Below, in pieces: positions 1 to 5,412 of a stretch of DNA of 5,465 nucleotides; position 1 is the stretch's first letter, and each line of letters starts with the position of its first letter. The DNA is from UBA5734 sp964528645 (GTDB taxonomy: Bacteria; Bacillota; Clostridia; Saccharofermentanales; UBA5734). The position numbers and the translations under genes are program-made. The DNA is taken from positions 1 to 5,465 of the forward strand of contig CAZGSR010000062.1 in assembly GCA_964528645.1 (NCBI GenBank), given 5' to 3'. Under the pieces are notes generated by a model. That model had not been told where the DNA came from. It did no database searches and saw only the letters and a list, made by a program, of their open reading frames with translations.

Positions 1-53
1 TCACGTACGGTTCCGTGAGAGGCTCGGGGGGAAGTTCCCCGGGCCTACTCGAC
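1..53 (+). mobile_element. 3' end of a group II intron (domains V/VI)
   Basis: The window opens inside the RNA end of a group II intron. The text CACGTACGGTTC (positions 2-13) matches the 3' strand of domain V, the catalytic hairpin. Positions 16-53 form a domain VI hairpin: GAG-GC-CGGGG on the 5' side, a short GGAAGTT loop, and CCCCGGGC...CTC on the 3' side. The unpaired A in CCTACTC is in the right place for the branch-point adenosine. The intron should end at ...CTCGAC (53), which makes TTCCCG the start of the 3' exon. The intron body, and any reverse transcriptase ORF, would lie upstream of the window. The identification is by recognition of the conserved domain V/VI text; subclass is not determined. 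Confidence 0.8.
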
Positions 54-141
54 TTCCCGATTTAGGGTCGGTTCACTTTTGGGAAAATCTGCAATGTGCT
101 TGTGAAGCTTACAGCCGCAGCAGGTTGACGCCTCATCGAAA

Positions 142-213
142 ATGTTCCTAAAAAATACTCCGACATAGCGGCGGAAATTTCCGCCGCTATGTCGGAGCAC
201 TTGTTAGGAACAT
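142..213. repeat. 72-bp near-perfect dyad (36-bp arms)
   Basis: Two 36-bp arms meet with no loop at 177/178. The central 40 bp (158-197) are a perfect palindrome beginning CTCCGACATAGCGGCGGAAA. The outer 9 bp (ATGTTCCTA at 142-150, TAGGAACAT at 205-213) are also perfect. The 7-nt stretches between them pair at four of seven positions, giving 33 of 36 matched pairs overall. Symmetry stops outside 142-213. This could be two inverted copies of an IS end or a MITE-like palindrome. The mismatches clustered between two perfect blocks suggest two diverged copies of one 36-bp unit rather than a simple terminator. There is no T-run beside it and no gene close by that would need a terminator. Confidence 0.85.
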
Positions 214-287
214 CTGGTCTCAGATCCGCAAAGCTAACAGTCACAGCTGTTTCGAGGCTGCCATTTTTTCTTCCATCAAGGTGGGCC

Positions 288-412
288 GACCCCAAAAGTT
301 GAATTTTCCGTCCAAGGTACCAGACCTGCAGCCAAGGGTGGTACGAATGATGGAAATTTCCGATCAAGTGTCAGACCTGCCATCAAGTCTGACGCCAAAA
401 GTGGAATTTTCC
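288..412. repeat. Pair of 22-bp direct repeats in an IS-end-like block
   Basis: The unit GACCCCAAAAGTTGAATTTT followed by CC (288-309) recurs at 391-412 with two substitutions (GACG for GACC, GTGG for GTTG), 103 bp downstream. Between the two copies are further echoes. CAGACCTGC appears twice, near 321 and near 373, each followed within a few bases by CAAG. GGAAATTTCC (352-361) also forms the centre of the upstream dyad. Multiple repeated modules of this kind at an element end are known for IS21-family elements, where they serve as transposase binding sites. The family assignment is inference; no transposase gene is visible in the window. Confidence 0.5.
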
Positions 413-568
413 ATATTCCGCGCCCCCGCGCCCCCGTCCCCGGCCTGCCGGCCGCGTCCGGTTCCGCTCACCCGCCGTGCCCCGATCCTGTCCCCAGCCA
501 TCCGGCTGGTTCCAGTCTCGGCGCCCAGCTCCTCAACTCCCTCTGCCATTATGGTGAAAAATTTCTCA

Positions 569-597
569 TTGCAGGACCCGTGCAGATCGGCTACAAT
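569..597 (+). promoter_or_regulatory. Sigma70-type promoter for nrdDG
   Basis: A -35 element TTGCAG (569-574) and a -10 element TACAAT (592-597) are separated by 17 bp. They match the consensus at 4 of 6 and 5 of 6 positions. Transcription would start near 603-605, just before the first NrdR-like box and about 50 nt before the riboswitch P1 stem, which leaves a nrdD leader of about 310 nt. It is the best promoter I can see upstream of the riboswitch. A weaker start between the two NrdR boxes cannot be ruled out. Confidence 0.55.
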
Positions 598-605
598 GAC
601 AAACA

Positions 606-621
606 GCACAAGATATTGTGC
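606..621. promoter_or_regulatory. NrdR box 1 (strong match)
   Basis: GCACAAGATATTGTGC is a 16-bp palindrome with perfect 6-bp arms, and the symmetry extends outward to CAGCACAA/TTGTGCTG. It agrees with the NrdR-box consensus as I know it (roughly acaCwATATATwGtgt) at about 13 of 16 positions, including the CAC and GTG ends and the central AT. NrdR is the nucleotide-sensing repressor of ribonucleotide reductase operons, so its presence directly upstream of nrdDG fits the context. The box lies just downstream of the predicted transcription start, which would suit road-block repression. Confidence 0.7.
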
Positions 622-636
622 TGAATTGATATTTAA

Positions 637-652
637 CAACTACATCTTGTTA
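637..652. promoter_or_regulatory. NrdR box 2 (weaker match)
   Basis: CAACTACATCTTGTTA starts exactly 31 bp after box 1. That spacing, about three helical turns, is the typical distance between paired NrdR boxes. It keeps the inner core (C-w-A-n-A-T-n-T-w-G-T), about 10 of 16 consensus positions, and has its own dyad TAACAA/TTGTTA (634-639, 647-652). Alone it would be unconvincing; the exact spacing from a strong box is the main support. Confidence 0.5.
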
Positions 653-653
653 G

Positions 654-797
654 CACATCGGTCCAGGGAAGCAGGGTGGAAATCCCGCGCGGTCCCGCCG
701 CCGTCATGAGTTTGCTGCCGGCTGATGCCACTGGGGGATGGCCCCTGGGAAGGCGCCGGCAGCATGTGCTCTGTAGCCGGAAGACCTGCCGATTGTG
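654..797 (+). promoter_or_regulatory. Cobalamin (B12) riboswitch upstream of nrdDG
   Basis: Several conserved cobalamin aptamer blocks occur in the right order. They are GGGAAGCAGGGTG then GAAATCCC (666-686), a C-rich GCGGTCCCGCCGCCGT block (689-704), GATGCCACTGG (724-734), CCTGGGAAGGCG (744-755) and GCCGGAAGACCTGCCG (776-791). The last two correspond to the classic TGGGAAGG and GCCAGGAGACCTGCC signatures. Paired elements support the fold: P1 CACATCGG (654-661) with CCGATTGTG (789-797, one bulge), a perfect 9-bp stem GCTGCCGGC (714-722) with GCCGGCAGC (755-763), and an inner GGGG/CCCC hairpin (734-745). Cobalamin riboswitches normally turn genes off when B12 is bound. Here that would lower the B12-independent reductase when a B12-dependent one can work. 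Confidence 0.93.
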
Positions 798-800
798 ACA

Positions 801-862
801 TTCGCGCCACGGAGCATGGCAGCAGGCGAAATCAGATGCAAAGGCAGCATGGCCGGTTGCAT
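801..862 (+). promoter_or_regulatory. Two hairpins between aptamer and ribosome-binding site
   Basis: Directly after the aptamer a hairpin pairs TTCGC-GCCA (801-809) with TGGC (817-820) and GCGAA (826-830), with an AGCAG bulge and a CGGAGCA loop. Its position is that of the P13/L13 element, whose loop docks onto the aptamer in many cobalamin riboswitches; the kissing contact itself is not proven. A second hairpin has ATGCAA (836-841) pairing with TTGCAT (857-862), with GGC/GCC able to pair inside. TTTTCCTT follows shortly after, so a weak terminator or an alternative fold is possible. Confidence 0.45.
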
Positions 863-883
863 TGAGTTTTCCTTCGCCCCGTC

Positions 884-915
884 ATCCTCCGAGAGCAGAC
901 ATCCGGAGGATTTTT
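884..915 (+). promoter_or_regulatory. SD-sequestering hairpin with T-run (expression platform)
   Basis: ATCCTCCG (884-891) pairs perfectly with CGGAGGAT (904-911) across a 12-nt loop. The 3' arm contains the whole nrdD Shine-Dalgarno sequence GGAGGA (905-910), which lies seven bases before the ATG at 917. Five Ts (911-915) follow the stem. The hairpin could therefore block translation initiation, or act as a short intrinsic terminator, or both. It is the natural candidate for the switching element controlled by the upstream cobalamin aptamer. Confidence 0.75.
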
Positions 916-916
916 C

Positions 917-3148
917 ATGCCAGTCACCACATCGGCCCCAGTCCTGACCCAGATCCAGAAACGCGATGGCTCCCTGGCTGCCTTTGATGCCCTGAAAATC
1001 CTCGAGGCGATCCGCAAGGCCAGCGATGCCACGCCGGACCAGGCGATACCGGCTGGTGACCTGTCGACCATCACCCGCCGGGTGCTGGCCCGGATTCCAG
1101 CCGGCACCACACCGACCGTCGAAGCCATCCAGGATCTGGTCGAGGAGACCCTGGTCGATTTTGGCTATTTCAAGGTCGCCAAGGCTTATGTCCTGTACCG
1201 GGCCGAGCATGCCAAGATCCGCCAGAGCAAGGAAGACCTGATGGCGATCTATCAGGAGCTGACCTTCAGCGATGCCCGCGACGCTGATCTCAAACGTGAA
1301 AATGCCAACATCGATGCCAATACCTCGATGGGGACCATGCTCAAGTATGGCTCGGAGGGGTCCAATTATTTCGTCAACAATTACATCCTGCCCAAGGACA
1401 TGGCCGGCGCCCATATTCATGGCGACATCCATATCCATGACAAGGATTTCTACATGCTGACCGAGACCTGCTGCCAGATCGATCTCGAAAAGTTGTTTAA
1501 AGGCGGCTTTTCGACTGGTCACGGTTATCTGCGCCAGCCCAACAGCATCCAGAGCTATTCCGCCTTGGCCTGCATCGCCATCCAGGCCAACCAGAACGAA
1601 ATGCACGGCGGCCAGTCGGTGCCAAATTTTGACTATTACATGGCACCTGGTGTGGCGAAAACCTATGCCAAGGAATTCGAAACTGCTCTGGCACTTTACT
1701 GTGATGCGTCCGGTTGCAGCGCCGACGACGCTCGAGCCCTGGACTTTGCTGAAAAAACCGCCTGGCAGCGCACCGATCGCCAAACCTACCAAGCCATGGA
1801 GGCCTTGATCCACAATCTCAACACGATGAATTCCCGCGCCGGTGCCCAAGTCCCGTTCAGTTCGCTGAATTATGGTACCGACACCTCGCGCGAAGGCCGG
1901 ATGGTCACGGCCAATCTTCTCAGTGCGACCCTGGCTGGCCTCGGCAATGGCGAAACGCCGATTTTCCCAGTCCAGATTTTCAAGGTCAAAGAAGGCGTTA
2001 ATTACAATCCCGGCGATCCGAACTATGACCTGTTCCAGCTGGCCCTCGAAACCTCGGCCAAGCGCCTGTTTCCCAATTTCAGCTTCCTCGATGCGCCATT
2101 CAACCACCAGTATTACAGGGAAGGCGACCACAACACCGAGGTTGCCTACATGGGTTGCCGCACCCGTGTCATCGGTAATACCCACGATCGTGAACGAGAA
2201 ATCACCAGCGGACGCGGCAATCTGAGCTTTACCTCGATCAATCTGCCGCGCCTCGGCCTCCTGGCCAATCGCGATCTCGACCGCTTTTTCCATCTGCTCG
2301 ACGAAAGGATCGATCTGGTCTTCCGCCAGCTCGAACACCGCCTGCAGATCCAGAGCCGTAAGAAATGCTATAATTACCCTTTCCTGATGGGCCAGGGGGT
2401 CTGGATCGATTCTGATAAGCTTAGCTGGGACGACTCGATCGGCGAAGTTCTGAAGCACGGCACACTCAGCCTCGGTTTCATCGGCCTGGCCGAAACCCTG
2501 GTCGCCCTGACGGGTGAGCACCATGCCGAAAGCGTCGAGAGCCAGACTCTGGGCCTTCGAATCGTCTCTCATTTGCGAAAGAGGACCGATGATCAGTCCG
2601 CCCGCACCGGGCTCAATTTCACCCTGATTGCGACCCCGGCCGAAGGTCTGTCCGGCCGCTTTGTCCGGATCGATCGCAAGCAGTTTGGCACTATTCCAGG
2701 CATCACCGACCGCGATTACTACACCAATTCCTTCCACGTACCGGTCTACCATCCGATCACCGCGTTTCGCAAGATCGCCCTCGAGGCGCCTTACCATGCC
2801 CTGACCAATGCCGGCCACATCAGCTATGTCGAAATGGATGGTGACCTCTCGAAAAACCTCAAAGCCTTCGAATCGGTGATCCGCTACATGAAAGAGCAGG
2901 GCATCGGCTACGGCTCAGTCAACCATCCGGTCGACCGCGACCCGGCTTGCGGCTACACCGGCATCATCGATTCCGAGTGCCCCCGCTGCGGCCGGACCGA
3001 AGAAACAGGCAGCCGCTTTGAACGGATCCGGCGCATCACGGGCTATCTGGTCGGTACCACCGACCGCTTCAACAATGCCAAGCAGGCGGAGGAAAGGGAC
3101 CGTGTCAAACACCACATCGCCCCTGCGCATTCATTCGAGTGTTGCTGA
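917..3148 (+). CDS. nrdD: Anaerobic ribonucleoside-triphosphate reductase (class III, NrdD)
   Basis: This cytoplasmic enzyme reduces ribonucleoside triphosphates to deoxy forms in the absence of oxygen, using a glycyl radical. The 743-residue product starts with an ATP-cone (about 8-100; QKRDGSLAAFD), the allosteric nucleotide-binding domain. The catalytic barrel follows: HIHGDIHIHD (166-175), TCCQIDL with C185/C186 (lower-face cysteine candidates), MGCRT with C414 (thiyl-radical candidate), NLSFTSINLPRLG (from 435) and PAEGL (574-578). Near the C terminus are C678, C688 and C691 of the zinc site and RRITGYLVG, with radical glycine G709. The first cysteine of the usual CxxC pair is Asp (DPAC), a form I recall as common in this subtype. 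Length fits the family. ATG 917 is chosen for its GGAGGA site seven bases upstream. The last 47 nt overlap nrdG, and the tail ends unusually in ECC. Confidence 0.97.
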   Translation: MPVTTSAPVLTQIQKRDGSLAAFDALKILEAIRKASDATPDQAIPAGDLSTITRRVLARIPAGTTPTVEAIQDLVEETLVDFGYFKVAKAYVLYRAEHAKIRQSKEDLMAIYQELTFSDARDADLKRENANIDANTSMGTMLKYGSEGSNYFVNNYILPKDMAGAHIHGDIHIHDKDFYMLTETCCQIDLEKLFKGGFSTGHGYLRQPNSIQSYSALACIAIQANQNEMHGGQSVPNFDYYMAPGVAKTYAKEFETALALYCDASGCSADDARALDFAEKTAWQRTDRQTYQAMEALIHNLNTMNSRAGAQVPFSSLNYGTDTSREGRMVTANLLSATLAGLGNGETPIFPVQIFKVKEGVNYNPGDPNYDLFQLALETSAKRLFPNFSFLDAPFNHQYYREGDHNTEVAYMGCRTRVIGNTHDREREITSGRGNLSFTSINLPRLGLLANRDLDRFFHLLDERIDLVFRQLEHRLQIQSRKKCYNYPFLMGQGVWIDSDKLSWDDSIGEVLKHGTLSLGFIGLAETLVALTGEHHAESVESQTLGLRIVSHLRKRTDDQSARTGLNFTLIATPAEGLSGRFVRIDRKQFGTIPGITDRDYYTNSFHVPVYHPITAFRKIALEAPYHALTNAGHISYVEMDGDLSKNLKAFESVIRYMKEQGIGYGSVNHPVDRDPACGYTGIIDSECPRCGRTEETGSRFERIRRITGYLVGTTDRFNNAKQAEERDRVKHHIAPAHSFECC

Positions 3149-3608
3149 ATCCATCGTCGACGGCCCTGGGATCCGCACGGTGATCTTCACCCAAGGCTGT
3201 CCGCATCATTGCCCCGGCTGTCACAATCCCCAGACGCATGACTTTGACGGTGGCTTTCTCGTCGATCCCCAGGCCATCATCGCCGAGATCCTGGCCAATC
3301 CACTCCTGGCTGGTGTCACGTTTTCAGGTGGCGAGCCTTTTTGCCAACCCGCACCGCTCGCGGACATCGCCCGTGCCGTTCATGCGGCCGGGCTCGACGT
3401 CGTCGTTTACTCGGGCTATACGCTCGAACAGCTGGTGAGAATGACCGAGGCAGATCCAGCCATTGTTGACCTGCTCAGCCAGGTCGACCTCCTGATCGAT
3501 GGCCCATTCATCCAGGCTGAACGTGATCTGACGCTACCGTTCCGCGGCAGCCGCAACCAGCGCATCCTCAGTCAGGGTGAGATTCGTCAGGTTTTGTTCC
3601 GTTTATGA
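3102..3608 (+). CDS. nrdG: Anaerobic ribonucleotide reductase activating protein (radical SAM, NrdG)
   Basis: NrdG is the radical-SAM activase that uses a [4Fe-4S] cluster and S-adenosylmethionine to create the glycyl radical on NrdD. The 168-residue product, a normal length for the family, has the cluster motif CPHHCPGC (C33, C37, C40) followed by HNPQTHDF. It also has the SAM-contacting FSGGEPFCQ (74-82), YSGYTLEQL (103-111), and the family signature DGPFIQAERDLTLPFRGS then RNQRI (133-155). I chose the GTG at 3102: it has GGAGG nine bases upstream and gives an N terminus of normal length, followed by VAESIVDGPGIRTVIFTQGC. An ATG at 3075 or 3018 would only add sequence that lies within nrdD in another frame. 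Start and stop make a 47-nt overlap with nrdD, indicating co-transcription and probably translational coupling. Confidence 0.95.
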   Translation: MSNTTSPLRIHSSVAESIVDGPGIRTVIFTQGCPHHCPGCHNPQTHDFDGGFLVDPQAIIAEILANPLLAGVTFSGGEPFCQPAPLADIARAVHAAGLDVVVYSGYTLEQLVRMTEADPAIVDLLSQVDLLIDGPFIQAERDLTLPFRGSRNQRILSQGEIRQVLFRL

Positions 3609-3649
3609 TAACCTTTCTCGTTAAGTTCACTTTCTTGAGCTCAATTATC

Positions 3650-3678
3650 TAGGCAGAAACCCAAGATTCTGATAGAAT
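3650..3678 (+). promoter_or_regulatory. Possible extended -10 promoter for the membrane-protein gene
   Basis: TAGGCA (3650-3655) and TAGAAT (3673-3678) are 17 bp apart, matching the -35 and -10 consensus at 4 of 6 and 5 of 6 positions. The -10 is preceded by TGA, giving an extended TGn element. Transcription would begin near 3685. I see no intrinsic terminator after nrdG, so read-through from the nrd operon could also contribute. Confidence 0.4.
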
Positions 3679-3686
3679 TCCCTAAC

Positions 3687-3715
3687 CTCGTAGCTGCAAA
3701 CTTGCGGATTACGAG
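3687..3715 (+). promoter_or_regulatory. Nested hairpin in the 5' leader
   Basis: CTCGTA (3687-3692) pairs with TACGAG (3710-3715), and inside it GCAA (3696-3699) pairs with TTGC (3702-3705). It would sit at the very 5' end of the predicted transcript of the downstream gene. No T-run follows, so it is not a terminator; it could stabilise the mRNA or have no function. Confidence 0.3.
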
Positions 3716-3769
3716 AACTTGCCAGCTTTGAGCAAAAAGAGCAGAGCCCAGACCAGAAAGGATTTGACC

Positions 3770-5320
3770 ATGGAACTGATACTTGGCCAAATGGCCGGAC
3801 TCCAGCTACTCAATCATTTTTTCATCACTTTGCTGATCATCATCCCGATGGTTCTCATCGCCCGGACAGTCGTAGCCGGGACCCGCTATTCACCGATCCT
3901 GATCATTGTGATTTTTGGCCTGCTGATGGGACTCGTCCTGATCAAGACCGGGACGACGACGCCAGGCCTGCCGGAATTCCCGATCGTCGGCCTGATGAGC
4001 AAGGTGACCATCATTGCATTGATTGCCTCCTTTTTCGTCGGCGGCCAGGAATTATTCAAAATCCTGTCCGGAAAGTCCTTTGACATCGAAGACATCATCA
4101 AACCGTCCGACGAAGAGATGGTCCTTGGCACCAAGCGAACACAGCTCGTTTTCATCGTCCGGGCCTTTTTCATCCTGATCGGACTGGAAAGTACCAAACG
4201 GCTGATCCAGGGTTACCCGGCAGATGACATCCTGGGATCGTTTTATCCCTTGATCGCCTATATGGGCCTGGTCGGATCGGTCATCCTGATTGACTACAAG
4301 GCCATCATCCTGGACAAGCGCCGCTACATCGGCAAGGGCCTGGCAGAATTGGCAGGCATCCTGGTGGTCCTTTTGCTGTCACAGACAATCGCCACCTGGA
4401 TCAAGCCCCTGATCGGACTGCCGCAGATCTTTTTCGCCATGATCCTGTCCGCTGCCCTCGGCATGGTGTTCACCAACTGGAAATTCGGTCCGACTTTGCG
4501 CGCCTTGCTGTTTGCCGGCATTCCCGTTGTCCTGGCTGCCAACTTTATTGTGGGTGGTTCGCAATTCCTCGAGGCTTTCCAACTGACCGAAATGTACTCG
4601 GTCATCAGCTATGGCTTTTTTGGCCAGATCTTCTGGATGTTCGGCGGGCTGGCACTGCTGATTTTCCTTGGCAAGGCCAATCATGTACGTAATCTGGCAC
4701 CGGGCATGGCCGGCGCCCTGTCACACTCTGGTCTGACGGGTGCCTGTACCGCCGGCGATTTGGGCCATGAAGCTGCTGCCAGAGCCCCGATCATGATCAA
4801 CGTACCTTTCTTCGGCCATGTTTTTGTCTTCTCCATCCTGGCTGCCAGTGCTGGGGCGGGCAAGCTGATGACTGGCTGGGCAGGCGCTGTCGGCCTGGTG
4901 GGAATCGTCTTGACGGTCCTGTCCCTGGGCCGCCTGAAAAAAGCCAATGGGGATGATGCCCTGGAGGTCAAGGGCTTGATGATGTTTGCTTTTGGCTGGC
5001 AGTTGACTGCCGTTTTTGGCAGCTTCCTGCTGATGCATTTTTCCGGCGCCCCGATTTCATCGGCGGCCATGGCCACCTCATCAGCCCTGTCCCATTTCGG
5101 CCTGTTTGCAGCGACTCAGGGTGGCATGTTCGGCGACCAGGCTGCCGGCCTGATTCCTTTCATCTTTGCCATGCCCTTCCTGGTCCATCCCGCTGTCTTT
5201 GGTATGTTCGGCCGAGCCGCCACGAACGAGGGTCGCATGCCGAGCAAAACAACCCTTGTTTTTGCCATCATCGGCACCCTGGGTGTGATTGGCTCTTTGT
5301 TTGTCCTGCCCCTGCTGTAA
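3770..5320 (+). CDS. Polytopic membrane protein, putative transporter, family uncertain
   Basis: The 516-residue product is very hydrophobic, with about 12 to 14 membrane segments. Clear ones lie near residues 14-34, 40-59, 72-91, 157-176, 188-210, 215-232, 280-305, 340-360, 365-383, 400-417 and 495-515. A charged loop of about 30 residues (about 94-125) follows the third segment. Residues 316-356 and 439-479 are an internal repeat (ALSHxGL, then spaced G, G, AA, P, PF, H and VF; about 17 of 41 identical). VGG (90-92 and 261-263) recurs in similar contexts, hinting at further duplication. Helix-breaking, glycine-rich ALSHxGL segments resemble pore loops of secondary carriers; GltS-type sodium/glutamate symporters have a comparable AGHCGFG loop. 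That resemblance is weak, so substrate and family stay open. ATG 3770 is preferred over TTG 3719 because AAGGA lies seven bases before it. It lies 161 bp after nrdG and has its own terminator. Confidence 0.85.
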   Translation: MELILGQMAGLQLLNHFFITLLIIIPMVLIARTVVAGTRYSPILIIVIFGLLMGLVLIKTGTTTPGLPEFPIVGLMSKVTIIALIASFFVGGQELFKILSGKSFDIEDIIKPSDEEMVLGTKRTQLVFIVRAFFILIGLESTKRLIQGYPADDILGSFYPLIAYMGLVGSVILIDYKAIILDKRRYIGKGLAELAGILVVLLLSQTIATWIKPLIGLPQIFFAMILSAALGMVFTNWKFGPTLRALLFAGIPVVLAANFIVGGSQFLEAFQLTEMYSVISYGFFGQIFWMFGGLALLIFLGKANHVRNLAPGMAGALSHSGLTGACTAGDLGHEAAARAPIMINVPFFGHVFVFSILAASAGAGKLMTGWAGAVGLVGIVLTVLSLGRLKKANGDDALEVKGLMMFAFGWQLTAVFGSFLLMHFSGAPISSAAMATSSALSHFGLFAATQGGMFGDQAAGLIPFIFAMPFLVHPAVFGMFGRAATNEGRMPSKTTLVFAIIGTLGVIGSLFVLPLL

Positions 5321-5345
5321 AACTGACTGCAAAGATCATTACATC

Positions 5346-5386
5346 AAAAAGCCCCGGTATTGCGGCCTGCAATCACCGGGGTTTTT
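5346..5386. terminator. Bidirectional intrinsic terminator
   Basis: CCCCGGT (5352-5358) pairs with ACCGGGG (5375-5381), and inside it ATTGC (5359-5363) pairs with GCAAT (5369-5373) across a GGCCT loop, with one bulged C. Five As precede the stem and five Ts follow it, so the structure works in both directions. It ends transcription of the membrane-protein gene (stop at 5320) and of the convergent gene beyond it. Confidence 0.92.
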
Positions 5387-5412
5387 GTATGGTGCCTGTT
5401 GCAGCCACCGCC

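Larger units (their letters stand above)
54..560. other. Gene-free stretch with mobile-element debris
   Basis: I see no credible coding sequence in this stretch. The open frames on either strand have no recognisable protein content, run across palindromes and repeats, and lack convincing ribosome binding sites. What it holds: intron-flanking sequence (54-141), the large dyad at 142-213, a block of repeated modules (about 276-412) and a C-rich low-complexity run (420-480). There is also a small hairpin with CCAGCC/GGCTGG arms (494-509) and no T-run. The motif CCAAAAGT occurs twice on the plus strand and once on the minus strand near 73-95 as CCCAAAAGTGAACCGACC. Repeated short modules around palindromes, next to a group II intron, suggest the eroded ends of one or more insertion sequences. 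IS21-type elements with multiple terminal repeats are my best guess, with low certainty. Confidence 0.5.

Noticed and set aside
62..367. A 101-codon minus-strand frame through the large dyad
   Set aside because: Its middle is simply the translated palindrome, and it has no convincing ribosome-binding site or homology.
494..509. CCAGCC/GGCTGG hairpin as a terminator
   Set aside because: The 6-bp stem is followed by TTCCAG, not a T-run, and there is no upstream gene to terminate.
364..639. A 91-codon minus-strand frame
   Set aside because: It covers the promoter and NrdR boxes of nrdDG and reads as low-complexity Gly/Arg/Ala text. I considered an eroded transposase end but saw no family motif.
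281..709. A 142-codon plus-strand open frame before nrdD
   Set aside because: It crosses the repeat block, the C-rich run, the promoter, both NrdR-like boxes and half of the riboswitch aptamer, and its product is proline-rich low-complexity text.
704..2818. A 704-codon open frame on the minus strand opposite nrdD
   Set aside because: It is antisense to the unmistakable nrdD sequence and has no recognisable domain; its far end runs into the nrdD leader and riboswitch. GC-rich coding DNA often leaves one antisense frame open.
3635..3644. TTGAGCTCAA palindrome after nrdG as an operator or terminator
   Set aside because: A 10-bp palindrome without T-run or matching second site is too short to support a specific role.
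4681..5076. Minus-strand frames opposite the membrane-protein gene
   Set aside because: They lie wholly inside the plus-strand gene, overlap one another in different frames, and carry no domain or membrane pattern of their own.
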